A stretch of 64,000 nt of DNA from Chloroflexota bacterium (GTDB taxonomy: Bacteria > Chloroflexota > Anaerolineae > Aggregatilineales > J027), in contig QMIT01000008.1 in NCBI GenBank assembly GCA_024434115.1, positions 124,001 to 188,000 of the forward strand, given 5' to 3'. Each line of letters opens with the position of its first letter. Positions within the stretch are counted from its first letter, which is position 1. The notes beneath the pieces are model-generated. The model searched no databases. It was not told the origin of the DNA and was given only the letters and a program-made list of their open reading frames with translations. The translations under genes were made by a program, and so were the position numbers. Positions 7,565-15,528 of the stretch are shown here, piece after piece.

Positions 7565-8701
7565 TTGCCAGAAATTGCCTTAAACGAACGATACGTCATC
7601 AAAAATTATATTGATAGCTTTGCACTGGGGCACTATGCGCGGGTGCTGGAAGCGGTGGATATATCGAAGGGCCAGACGGTGGCACTCAAAGTGATGCGCC
7701 CCGAACACCTTGACCGCGAAGCCGCCCCCAAATGGGAAGCCCAGGCTTTCCCACATGAGGCCGATTTGCTGATGCGCTTGGCCGATCACCCCACCCCGGT
7801 GCGCTTGTTAGACTGCGGCTATCTGTCGGCCAGCGGGGAATATCCTTCCAGTGGGATACTGCTATCGTTTGGTACGAATGCGGCGGCCTTTCGAGAGGGG
7901 CTGTATGCCAATATCGCACGCGGCTGGCGGCCCTATCTGGCGTTGGAATATCTGCCCCGTGAACATAATCTGCTCTACCAAATGCAGGTGCAGCGGGGTC
8001 AACAGCGCCGTCGTCTGCCCACCGAAGAAGGCATTGATCTGGCGATGCAGTTTGGCACACTGCTCCAAGCCGCCCATTCACAGGGCATTGTCTATATGGA
8101 TCATAAATTGGAGCATATTTATTGGGACGGCGAGACCTTACGCATCATTGACTGGAATAGCTCCAAATTATTAGAGCCGGGTCGCCAAACCCAAACATTG
8201 GATAATTCGCGCCAAAAAGACATCCATCATTTGTGCGTGGGGGTACTGTATCCCATTTTTACGGGCCTGTCGCCCCAACGCGGCGGCTTGCGACCTCAAC
8301 CCGCTGGCATGACTGAGGTAGATGCGCGGTATAACGATGTACAGCATCTCGATTTTTCGGTTGAGCCAAGCCTGAGCAGTGCCATTACCGATTTATTGGA
8401 AAGCGGCGCTCGACAGGATTTACCCACCGCTGATTATTTTTTGCGGCGGTTGGAACAAGTCGCGGTGAAGTTTGGGTGGGAATCGTATATTCGTGGCACA
8501 GAACCGGCCCTTAAAGAAGCCCGTGATTATATGCGCGACGGCTTGGCGAAACTACGACATGGCGAAGATTTAGTCCGCGAGGCGCTGAATTTGTTGATTG
8601 AAGCGGCCTCGATAGAAGACATCAACGACGATATGGATGCCGAACTGCGCCGTTTGATGAAAGGCATTAATGAATTTTTGAATGCCCGTGTGATTCCATA
8701 G
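7565..8701 (+). CDS. Atypical Ser/Thr protein kinase-like protein
   Basis: A 378-residue soluble kinase-fold protein. K42 (VALKVMRPE) is the ATP-anchoring lysine, the catalytic loop reads YMDHKLEHIYWD with D179 and the +2 lysine, and the metal site reads IDWNS (D196) instead of DFG. As in the preceding protein the Asn five residues after the catalytic Asp is His. There is an insertion of about 40 residues between the N-lobe strands. The C-terminal 80 residues are helical and may bind a partner. It has no membrane segment. The start is TTG at 7565, 7 nt after GGAG; no ATG fits. It lies 97 nt after the giant kinase gene and 22 nt before the TPR gene, so a shared transcript is likely. Substrate unknown. 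Confidence 0.82.
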   Translation: MPEIALNERYVIKNYIDSFALGHYARVLEAVDISKGQTVALKVMRPEHLDREAAPKWEAQAFPHEADLLMRLADHPTPVRLLDCGYLSASGEYPSSGILLSFGTNAAAFREGLYANIARGWRPYLALEYLPREHNLLYQMQVQRGQQRRRLPTEEGIDLAMQFGTLLQAAHSQGIVYMDHKLEHIYWDGETLRIIDWNSSKLLEPGRQTQTLDNSRQKDIHHLCVGVLYPIFTGLSPQRGGLRPQPAGMTEVDARYNDVQHLDFSVEPSLSSAITDLLESGARQDLPTADYFLRRLEQVAVKFGWESYIRGTEPALKEARDYMRDGLAKLRHGEDLVREALNLLIEAASIEDINDDMDAELRRLMKGINEFLNARVIP

Positions 8702-8723
8702 AAATTTTTGGGGAGAAAATTAG

Positions 8724-11171
8724 ATGACCGATTTGCGTGATGCGCTGGATCAACTGCGGCATGATATTCAAGACCTGCCCCCTAGCCCAACTTCCGCCGA
8801 TACCGCCGAACTGGAAAAAACAGCACGGGAACTTTTGGCGCAGAGTAAAAATACCGCGTATGAAGATGAAGCCCGCGAACTTTTTAGCCTGTTGGCGCGG
8901 TTGAGTGCCCCCAGTTCGGTTTCGGCAGAGTCTAATCAGATACGGGGGCTGCTGCGACGGGCACGCATTCGGATCGAAATCGCTGGGGATGACCACGATT
9001 TTGATGAGGCGATTGATATTTTGGCGCAGGCGCTTGACCTCGACCCCGGTTATGTCGAAACACATGATTTATTGATGCAAGCGGCGCAGCACAGCCCGCA
9101 ACACGCCATTAAAGTGCAGGGGTTGTTGGATCGCTATGGGTTGGTACTCAATTCCGAAGATGAAACCGAAACGCCTGTACCCCCACCAGCCGCCCCCGCT
9201 AAACGTGCCGAAACCGCGCCACCCCCACCCTCGAAATCCCCCGATGTACCATCCGGCCCAGCGGATGCCTTATTGTCGGAAATCGCATCGGCCTATTATG
9301 CGGGGGATTATGCCCGTACAGTAGATTTAGCCAACCGACTGCTTGCGGCTGACCCGAATAATGCACAGGCGGCGGAATATCGCCAAAAAGCCGATGACAA
9401 TATGATGCGCGGCGTCGTGCCCGATCATCGCATCCCGTTTGATGCGCGGGTGGCCTATAACCGGGCGAATTCGCTGGTGCGGGCAGGCAATTATGACGAA
9501 GCCCAGCGGCTGTATCGGGAAGCACGGGATATTGCGGAACGGGCAGGCATCCCCAGTTGGAAAGATGTGGAACAAGCCCTGCTTGAAATTCAAGATTTGG
9601 CGCTGGCCCGTGAACTCCTCGCGGATGGGGATCGTCTGCTGATGGCGGATGATTGGGGCGGCGCGTTGGCAAAATATGAAGGGGCACTGCGGGTTGTGCC
9701 GAATGACCCCGAAGGCGAAGAACGGGTGGCGCTTGTGCGCGAAGTCCAGCAGCAGTATGACCAAGCCAATGTGCAAATGAATATGCTGAGTGGGTCGTTG
9801 CTGAAACGAGCCAAAGGGCTGACCGATCTGCTGAATATGGCCTCGCGCATCCGCCAAAAATTACCCGGCAGCGAACGCCTGCAAGCGATGGTGTATGAAA
9901 CCAACAGCCGGATTCAAAATATCAAAGCTCAACTGATTGCGCAGGGCGAAGGAGCATTGGGGCGGGTTGAATCCGTGACCGCCGTCGAAGAAAAATTACG
10001 TTTGGTGGATGAGGCCGTTGAAGCACTCCGCACCGCCGTCGAATTGGATGCTGCCGACCCCAAAGCGATGAATTTATTGCAGCAGGCCCAACAATTCCGG
10101 GCTGATTTGGGGGAGGGGCGACAGGTGATGGAACGGGCCGCCGCGCTGATTGCCCAAAATTTTGATAACGAATTGGCCCAAGCCCGCCAGATGTTGAGTG
10201 GATTGCGCCATCAAGCCCAAGACCCACGCTATCGGATGTTGGTCGCTGATTTGTTGAGCCGTCATCTGGAACGGGTCGAGGTGGCGATTGATCGCCGGGA
10301 TGCCGCGACTGCTGAACGCTGGTTAGCCATCGCCAAAGAAGAACCCTTCCGCATTTTGGGGCGGCGCACCGAGATTTTGAAATTGGAAGATGAAGTGCGC
10401 GGGTTACGACAAGGGCGCATTGTTCGAAGGGTGGCCCTCGTTGGCGTGGCCTTGTTGATTTTGGGGGCGGTCTTGGTGTTAAGCCGGGATGCGTGGGAGC
10501 CGATTGTCAACCCACCCCCTACCGATACGCCGCAGCCAACCGATACCCTGACGCCGAGCAACACCCCGACGGCGACGAGTACCGCTTCCGTCACACCCAC
10601 CGCCACACCGCAACCCGCTGACCAGACTGCAACGGCAGGGGTCATTCAGACACGGATTGTAGGCACACAGCAATCGGTAGATGCGATGACACAAACGGCG
10701 GAACGTATCGGGATAGAATTTACCGAAACCATCCAATACATCAATCAGCAGGCCACGATTAATGCCAACGCGACGATTATTGGTTCAACCTTAATTGCGG
10801 GGACGGAACAGGCACGGGCGACGATCAACTATTTTAATACGCAGACTGCCACCTATCAGCCGCCATCCCCCACGACACGCCCTAGCGAAACCAATACCCC
10901 GACGGCTACGGCAACCGTGCAAGAGGTGTTATGTCGGGTGGGCAACGCCAGCTACCCTGATGGGATCAATGTTCGAACAAGCCCTTCGACTGGAACGGTT
11001 GTCACCCGAATGCAGTTTAATCAATCGGCTGATGTTTTGGCGCAACAAATGGGGGATCAGAATCGTATCTGGTTCAAAATCCGCTATGTGCTGGGGTCGG
11101 CCACTGTTGAGGGATGGATACAGAGCGATTTAGTGCTGCAACTGACTCCTTGCCCACAGCTTAACAATTAG
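8724..11171 (+). CDS. TPR repeat - membrane - Thr-rich linker - SH3b-like protein
   Basis: An 815-residue single-pass membrane protein. Residues 1-560 are helical, with recognisable TPR units (for example around 95-130, 190-215 and 235-260) and charged coiled stretches. A membrane helix lies at about 570-590 (VALVGVALLILGAVLVL), followed by a Pro/Thr-rich linker (about 595-635), a Thr/Asn/Gln-rich segment, and a C-terminal SH3b-like domain (about 733-815) with the signature INVRTSPSTGTVV and a GWIQSDLV end. SH3b domains usually bind cell-wall or surface polymers. The topology (TPR inside, SH3b outside) mirrors that of the giant kinase encoded first in this module, suggesting the three proteins form one complex. 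A GGGGAG box precedes the ATG; a terminator follows. Confidence 0.85.
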   Translation: MTDLRDALDQLRHDIQDLPPSPTSADTAELEKTARELLAQSKNTAYEDEARELFSLLARLSAPSSVSAESNQIRGLLRRARIRIEIAGDDHDFDEAIDILAQALDLDPGYVETHDLLMQAAQHSPQHAIKVQGLLDRYGLVLNSEDETETPVPPPAAPAKRAETAPPPPSKSPDVPSGPADALLSEIASAYYAGDYARTVDLANRLLAADPNNAQAAEYRQKADDNMMRGVVPDHRIPFDARVAYNRANSLVRAGNYDEAQRLYREARDIAERAGIPSWKDVEQALLEIQDLALARELLADGDRLLMADDWGGALAKYEGALRVVPNDPEGEERVALVREVQQQYDQANVQMNMLSGSLLKRAKGLTDLLNMASRIRQKLPGSERLQAMVYETNSRIQNIKAQLIAQGEGALGRVESVTAVEEKLRLVDEAVEALRTAVELDAADPKAMNLLQQAQQFRADLGEGRQVMERAAALIAQNFDNELAQARQMLSGLRHQAQDPRYRMLVADLLSRHLERVEVAIDRRDAATAERWLAIAKEEPFRILGRRTEILKLEDEVRGLRQGRIVRRVALVGVALLILGAVLVLSRDAWEPIVNPPPTDTPQPTDTLTPSNTPTATSTASVTPTATPQPADQTATAGVIQTRIVGTQQSVDAMTQTAERIGIEFTETIQYINQQATINANATIIGSTLIAGTEQARATINYFNTQTATYQPPSPTTRPSETNTPTATATVQEVLCRVGNASYPDGINVRTSPSTGTVVTRMQFNQSADVLAQQMGDQNRIWFKIRYVLGSATVEGWIQSDLVLQLTPCPQLNN

Positions 11172-11180
11172 CACATCAAT

Positions 11181-11218
11181 AAAAAGCCCCGCCGACATCA
11201 AAAATCAGCGGGGTTTTT
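11181..11218 (+). terminator. Rho-independent terminator of the kinase-TPR module
   Basis: A GC-rich stem (GCCCCGC paired with GCGGGG) with a 15-nt loop is flanked by A5 and T5 tracts, 10 nt after the TPR-SH3 stop codon. It closes the plus-strand module. The 238 bases that follow up to 11456 show no gene or clear RNA element. Confidence 0.85.
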
Positions 11219-11456
11219 ATTTGCCTGAGTTATCCCCATACCCACCCTCACCGTTTTTCTCAATCAGACCAGCGCATGGTAGTGCAAGCTGCAAAGTGCG
11301 GTTGTGAGGTTTGTGCCCCATGCTGGGCAGTTATGTGAAGATATATGCTGCCCCGCGCAAGTGACGGATTTTCTTCCGATAGGTCAATCGCTCGACCGTA
11401 TTTTGCGCTCGCTTCTGATTTCAAAAAATGGCTACACCAAACTTAGACATATTTGA

Positions 11457-11912
11457 CTAAAGTAATTCGACCTGCCAGTTCATTTGCTGAATGACAGTAT
11501 CCAATTCACGGTGACGTTGGGCCAAGCGGTCAATGCGTTTTTGCAAGTCGGCAATCGAAACCGTCACTACATACTTGATTTCAGAACGACCATAGCGGAA
11601 ATCGGGTTGGGCAGTCGCGGCAATTAGCTGGGTCAGCGTATTGCGTTCCATCGCCAGAGCATCCCGATCCGCAAGAGCGTCGGTCAAGGTCTGCCCTTCG
11701 CCAAAAGGGATGGCGGCATTGGTGCGATTGATGCGTTTGATAATGTCGGTATATTCCGCCAGCACCCGTTCCATCTCGGCTAACAATTCCTGCGGATTTT
11801 CGGGCGGGGCTTCCCCTTCTTGAATTTTGGCGCTCCGGTTGAGACGTTCCCGCAGTTGGGCAATACGCTTTTGGGCATCGGCCCGCAAAATCAGTGCTTC
11901 GGCTAATTTCAT
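11457..11912 (-). CDS. DIP1984-family coiled-coil protein
   Basis: A 151-residue, largely helical protein starting MKLAEALILRADAQKRIAQL and containing INRTNAA and LTDALADRD, the hallmark blocks of the DIP1984 (septicolysin-like) family. The biochemical function of this family is not established; members are short antiparallel helical proteins in many bacteria. ATG 11912 is preferred to a GTG at 11924 because the strong GGGAGGTGAT ribosome-binding site overlaps that GTG and sits 11 nt before the ATG. It stands alone, downstream of the tRNA-Val on the same strand but separated from it by a terminator. Neighbours give no functional hint. Confidence 0.85.
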   Translation of the reverse strand: MKLAEALILRADAQKRIAQLRERLNRSAKIQEGEAPPENPQELLAEMERVLAEYTDIIKRINRTNAAIPFGEGQTLTDALADRDALAMERNTLTQLIAATAQPDFRYGRSEIKYVVTVSIADLQKRIDRLAQRHRELDTVIQQMNWQVELL

Positions 11913-12080
11913 GTTGTGTATCACCTCCCAAATTCCAATAAATCACTATTTAGCATTATATAAGATTTTTTAAAGTTCACAAGAGGTCAATATTTAGGAA
12001 AGTGAATATTGAGATTAGGATCGGCGATTTTTGTTAGGCAAAGAGAAGGGGAATGTCAGGCAAGCATTGTTAGCAGAGAC

Positions 12081-12105
12081 AAAAAAAACCAGCTATATTC
12101 TGGTT
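12081..12105 (-). terminator. Rho-independent terminator after tRNA-Val
   Basis: Read on the minus strand, AACCAG and CTGGTT form a 6-bp stem around a 7-nt loop, directly followed by a run of eight T. It lies 15 nt downstream of the tRNA 3' end, so the tRNA is a short single-gene transcript. Confidence 0.85.
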
Positions 12106-12120
12106 GTGTTGTTGCTATTT

Positions 12121-12197
12121 TGGTGGGACGTATAGGACTCGAACCTACGACCTCTTCGATGTCAACGAAGCGCTCTAGCCAACTGAGCTAACGTCCC
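12121..12197 (-). tRNA. tRNA-Val (GAC), CCA encoded
   Basis: A 77-nt cloverleaf: 7-bp acceptor stem GGGACGT/ACGTCCC, D-arm with AGCTCAGTTGGCTAGAGC, 5-bp anticodon stem CTTCG/CGAAG around the loop TTGACAT (anticodon GAC, reading GUC and GUU valine codons), and T-arm with GGTTCGAGTCC. The discriminator is A and the 3' CCA is encoded. Promoter and terminator are both visible, so it is a free-standing gene. Confidence 0.97.
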
Positions 12198-12210
12198 ATT
12201 GATAAATAAG

Positions 12211-12239
12211 ATTATAGTGCGGCACAATGGATTTGACAA
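12211..12239 (-). promoter_or_regulatory. Sigma70-type promoter of tRNA-Val
   Basis: Minus strand: TTGTCA, 17-nt spacer, TATAAT (plus coordinates 12216-12211), with the -10 box 14 nt before the mature tRNA end. The -35 overlaps a perfect TTGACA on the other strand (12233-12238) that could serve the divergent gene at 12285, although that side has only a weak -10 (TAGCAA). Confidence 0.8.
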
Positions 12240-12284
12240 GATAGTAATTTACTCAATAGCAAATTTTACGGCTGGCAACGGCTG

Positions 12285-13343
12285 ATGACCATGACACTCA
12301 ATGAATTGACGGATCTTCTGCCAACCCTGACCGCAGGCGTCTTGGCAATCGGACTCATTTTATTTTTGCTGGCGCTGCGACTCTTTCGACGTGGACGCCG
12401 AGCCAGTATGTGGCAAAGTCGGCGACAGGCGGGCAGGCGTGGTTTCCGCTTGATGCTGACGGCGATTGGCTTTTTGGGTCTCAGCGCGATGCTGTGTATC
12501 ACCACCATCATTTTTAACAGCTTGGACGAGGATGAGGGCGACAATACTACGCCTGTGGCCGCTGCCGCAACCACTGAGAGCGCAATCGTACCAACCGAAA
12601 CACCAACCAGCACAGCGACTTTTGAGATAACCGACACCACGACGGCGACCACTACCCCAACCTCGACGCTTGAGGAGGTGGTGACAGACGAAGCAACTGA
12701 GGCATCCACTGAGTTAGCAACCGAGCCAAGCACTGAAGAATCGGCAGTGAGCAGTGGTGGTGAAGACCAGATAACTCCTTCGCCGGAAAACACAGCAACC
12801 CTAGAGCCTTCGAGAACAGCAAGCGCCACTGCATCGCCTTCTAATACCCCAACCAGCACGGTCACCAGTTCGCCAACCATGACTGATACCGCGACGATGA
12901 CGATTACCGCCTCACCAACGGACGCCCCTACCGGAACGCCTACGATTACGCCCTTCCCCACCCTGCCCATCAACATCACACCGCCAGTGGCCCAAGCAAC
13001 CCCCGCCGAAAATATTAGTATGCGCGTTGCCGCAATTTCGGAAGGATTGACAGCCGATTTTCAGCCCCTTAGCCCACGCGAAACATTTGAGGTCGGGGTG
13101 CGCCGCCTGTATTTTTTCATCCATTTCCGCAATATGAATTCGGGCATCCTCTGGCGACCTGCCCTCTTTAAAGATGGGGCCTATCTGGATGGGGGCACGT
13201 ATTTATGGGGGCTGCAAGCCGAAGGGGAAAGTTATTTCTTTTTTGGCAGGGGCAGCGGATTTGAGGCCGGGAGTTATGAAATCCGCATTTACATTGGGGA
13301 TGAAGCCGAGCCGCTGGCAACTGAGAGCTTTATCATTCAATAA
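12285..13343 (+). CDS. Two-helix membrane protein with long Thr/Ser/Glu-rich linker and extracytoplasmic domain
   Basis: A 352-residue protein of unknown function. Two hydrophobic segments (about 16-33 and 57-77) are separated by a strongly basic loop with RRGRRASMWQSRR, so the loop is probably cytoplasmic. Residues 85-235 are a low-complexity Thr/Ser/Glu/Pro-rich stalk. The last 115 residues form a compact beta-rich domain with many aromatics (RRLYFFIHFRNMNSG, YFFFGRGSGFEAGSYEIRIY), ending like a domain that presents a ligand-binding face outside the cell. The layout (membrane anchor, Thr-rich stalk, beta domain) recurs in other proteins of this window. Another ATG two codons later is possible. 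No homologue is recognised. Confidence 0.75.
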   Translation: MTMTLNELTDLLPTLTAGVLAIGLILFLLALRLFRRGRRASMWQSRRQAGRRGFRLMLTAIGFLGLSAMLCITTIIFNSLDEDEGDNTTPVAAAATTESAIVPTETPTSTATFEITDTTTATTTPTSTLEEVVTDEATEASTELATEPSTEESAVSSGGEDQITPSPENTATLEPSRTASATASPSNTPTSTVTSSPTMTDTATMTITASPTDAPTGTPTITPFPTLPINITPPVAQATPAENISMRVAAISEGLTADFQPLSPRETFEVGVRRLYFFIHFRNMNSGILWRPALFKDGAYLDGGTYLWGLQAEGESYFFFGRGSGFEAGSYEIRIYIGDEAEPLATESFIIQ

Positions 13344-13366
13344 TTTGCCAACGACTCGCCGATAGC

Positions 13367-14284
13367 CTAGCCTAATTTCTTTAGTTCCACCGCAATCTGG
13401 GCGGCAACGGAAGCATTATTACGCAGTAGTGCCAGATTCGCCTGCAAACTCTCACCGCCGGAAATTTCCACCAGACGGGAGAGCAAAAATGGCGTGATGT
13501 CTTTGCCTACGACATGCTGGGCATCAGCATCGGCAAGGGCCTGTTGAATATCCGCCTCAATTTTGGCTGGGTCAAGGGCGGCACTGGCGGGAATGGGGGC
13601 TGTCACCAAAACCCCACTTCGCATTCCGAAGCCCCAATGAGCAGACAATAATGCGGCGGCTTCTCGCGGATTGTGGACACAATCTTGCAGCATCAAACCA
13701 CTAATAGGGGTATAAAAGGCTGGGAATTCATGGGTTTGATAGCCGACCACCGGAACGCCATAGGTTTCGAGCCATTCCAATGTGCGGGGCAAATCCAAAA
13801 TCGCTTTAGCCCCGGCGCAGACTACGGCGACAGGTGTTCGGCTGAGTTCGGGCAAATCGGCACTGACATCCCACGCTGCACCACGATGGACGCCGCCAAT
13901 ACCCCCCGTCGCAAAAATGTGAATCCCGGCCATATACGCCACCAGCATTGTACCCGCTACGGTTGTTGCGCCATATTCACGGCGGGCAATGACCGAGCCA
14001 AAATCGCGGCGGCTGACCTTCCGGACGGGGGTGTCACCAGTGGCTAGACGTTCCATCTCATGTGGGGAGAGGCCCGCTTTGACATGTCCCTCAATAATGG
14101 CGATGGTGGCGGGCACAGCCCCATGCTGACGCACAATCGTTTCCAATTCTTGCGCCAATTTCAAATTATCGGGCCACGGGAGGCCATGCGAAATCACGGT
14201 GGATTCGAGGGCCACAATCGCACGTCCGGCGGCTTTGGCTTCGGCTACTTCGGGAGAAAGAATCACAGGGTTTTCAGTTTTCAT
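13367..14284 (-). CDS. psuG: Pseudouridine-5'-phosphate glycosidase
   Basis: A 305-residue enzyme that reversibly cleaves pseudouridine 5'-phosphate into uracil and ribose 5-phosphate. Family blocks are clear: VALESTVISHGLPWP near the N-terminus, GDTPVRKVSRRDFG, the metal/phosphate region IFATGGIGGVHRGA and the late segment with GYQTHEFPAFYT. Length is normal for PsuG. The start ATG 14284 follows a GAGG box and comes 7 nt after the lipoprotein gene stop, so the two are co-transcribed. The usual partner pseudouridine kinase (psuK) is not adjacent; it may be elsewhere. The product ribose 5-phosphate is also a substrate class of the RpiB-like enzyme 11 kb away, but no direct link is shown. Confidence 0.95.
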   Translation of the reverse strand: MKTENPVILSPEVAEAKAAGRAIVALESTVISHGLPWPDNLKLAQELETIVRQHGAVPATIAIIEGHVKAGLSPHEMERLATGDTPVRKVSRRDFGSVIARREYGATTVAGTMLVAYMAGIHIFATGGIGGVHRGAAWDVSADLPELSRTPVAVVCAGAKAILDLPRTLEWLETYGVPVVGYQTHEFPAFYTPISGLMLQDCVHNPREAAALLSAHWGFGMRSGVLVTAPIPASAALDPAKIEADIQQALADADAQHVVGKDITPFLLSRLVEISGGESLQANLALLRNNASVAAQIAVELKKLG

Positions 14285-14291
14285 TTGACCT

Positions 14292-15056
14292 CTACTGGGG
14301 TGCATCTACGACGGGCAAGGTGCTGGTATCGCCTGTCACATTGACAAAAGAGGCAAAAATCCAGCCATAGCCTGTCCCGACTTGAATCACATACCATGTC
14401 GCATCCGCACTACGTCCGACCACCGTCACGGCTTCATTTTGACCTGCCGTCAGCACAATCTGATAAGACGGGTCTGGCCCTTGTCGCACCGGGGTTATGG
14501 CATTGACCGTTCCCGGCAAACCGGGGGGTAGATTAGGAATTTGATTGATCTCTTCGGTCGCGGTTGGCCCAGAACCGCCACTTGTGGATGATTCTGGCGT
14601 GATGGCAGGCGGCAAAATATCAGGGGCAGGCTTAATCATAATGCTGGTCGTCTCGATGGCGCTGGCAGTTCCATCGGCACGGAAGGCTTGGACATTGACC
14701 AAATACGCCTGATTGCCTGCCGCCGTCCATGTCAGGATGGCTTCAAGGCGGGATTCACCAGCGGGATTGGTGGCCTCTTGGGTCAAGATGACGGGCTGAC
14801 CGGGAATATCAATCGTGACTTCAATCCGCGCCACCCCCGGCCCCAAATCACGCGCAACGGCATGGATGGTCACTTCTGACCCTACTGCGTAGGCAGTTCC
14901 AGCAGCGGGGGCAAGAATTAACACCGTTGGGCGGTCTTCGGTGAGTAGCGGCTTTTCGGATGTGGCGCTGTCCTCAGAAATCAGATTGCAGGCCAATGTT
15001 GCAAGCAATAGGGCAATAAAGGCAATCAAAATCGGCTGCGAGTTGCGTTTTGGCAT
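14292..15056 (-). CDS. Lipoprotein with bacterial SH3b-like domain
   Basis: A 254-residue exported lipoprotein. The N-terminus has a basic start (MPKRNSQ), a hydrophobic core and the lipobox LATLAC, with the lipidated Cys at about residue 23. Residues 40-140 form an Ig/FN3-like beta domain (for example GSEVTIHAVARDLGPGVARIEV), then a Ser/Thr/Pro-rich linker and a C-terminal SH3b-like domain (about 180-245) with VRQGPDPSYQIV and a GYGWIFASFV end. Such proteins bind cell-envelope polymers. GAGGAAT precedes the ATG at 15056; an upstream start is disfavoured because it would put charged residues before the signal. Co-transcription with psuG is likely but no functional reason is evident. Confidence 0.82.
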   Translation of the reverse strand: MPKRNSQPILIAFIALLLATLACNLISEDSATSEKPLLTEDRPTVLILAPAAGTAYAVGSEVTIHAVARDLGPGVARIEVTIDIPGQPVILTQEATNPAGESRLEAILTWTAAGNQAYLVNVQAFRADGTASAIETTSIMIKPAPDILPPAITPESSTSGGSGPTATEEINQIPNLPPGLPGTVNAITPVRQGPDPSYQIVLTAGQNEAVTVVGRSADATWYVIQVGTGYGWIFASFVNVTGDTSTLPVVDAPQ

Positions 15057-15162
15057 AATTCCTCGCCTGTAGGAGATAATCAATTTTGGCGACTCAGTTT
15101 ACCACAGATTGAGGCAAGAATACGTGTGAGGACTCGGCGCACACCTGACGATTTGAAAATAT

Positions 15163-15525
15163 CTAGCCCAATGCCACCACGAACGCGATGGCTTGCTCCT
15201 CAGTGTGGCTGAGGCTGATGTCCCATTCTCGCAGATTCATCTCAGTGGCAAGTTCACGGGCACGGCCATGCAGATGCAGAACAGGGCGACGGCGTTCATC
15301 GGCCAATACCTCAATCTCGACCCATTTCACATCACCAATGCCTGTGCCAAGCGCCTTTGCTACCGCTTCCTTAGCCGCGATACGTGCTGCCAAACGATGA
15401 TGCACCCCGCTACAATACTCACGCTCGGCGGGGGTAAAAAATCGCTCAAAAAAACGTTCGCCATGTCGAGAGATGGCCCGTTCAACACGAGCCACCTCAA
15501 GCATATCCACTCCGACGCGCAGCAT
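15163..15525 (-). CDS. acpS: Holo-[acyl-carrier-protein] synthase
   Basis: A 120-residue enzyme that transfers the 4'-phosphopantetheine group from CoA to apo-ACP. The Mg-binding residues are in GVDMLEVARVE (D7) and in RIAAKEAVAKALG (Glu of the KEA motif), both conserved in AcpS; the C-terminal SLSHTEEQAIAFV strand is also typical. Size is standard. It starts 3 nt after the stop of an M16-like peptidase gene and is the last member of a long minus-strand gene string, so it probably rides on an operon whose other genes are unrelated. The lipoprotein gene lies 106 nt downstream. Confidence 0.95.
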   Translation of the reverse strand: MLRVGVDMLEVARVERAISRHGERFFERFFTPAEREYCSGVHHRLAARIAAKEAVAKALGTGIGDVKWVEIEVLADERRRPVLHLHGRARELATEMNLREWDISLSHTEEQAIAFVVALG

Positions 15526-15528
15526 ATT

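Noticed and set aside
11219..11456. Non-coding RNA candidate between the terminator and the DIP1984 gene
   Set aside because: I see no conserved core of RNase P, SRP, tmRNA or 6S RNA and no clear stem-terminator pair, so there is nothing to support it.
12121..12197. tRNA-Val as an integration site of a mobile element
   Set aside because: No integrase, no direct repeat of the tRNA 3' end and no change of base composition was seen beside it.
12560..12960. Possible tandem repeat or CRISPR-like array in the Thr-rich DNA
   Set aside because: There are no fixed-length repeats with unique spacers; it is low-complexity coding sequence.
12266..12979. A 237-codon minus-strand frame opposite the stalk membrane protein
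   Set aside because: Composition is Val/Gly/Ser-biased as expected for the complement of a Thr/Ser/Glu-rich stalk, and the plus-strand protein has clear membrane helices and a folded C-terminal domain.
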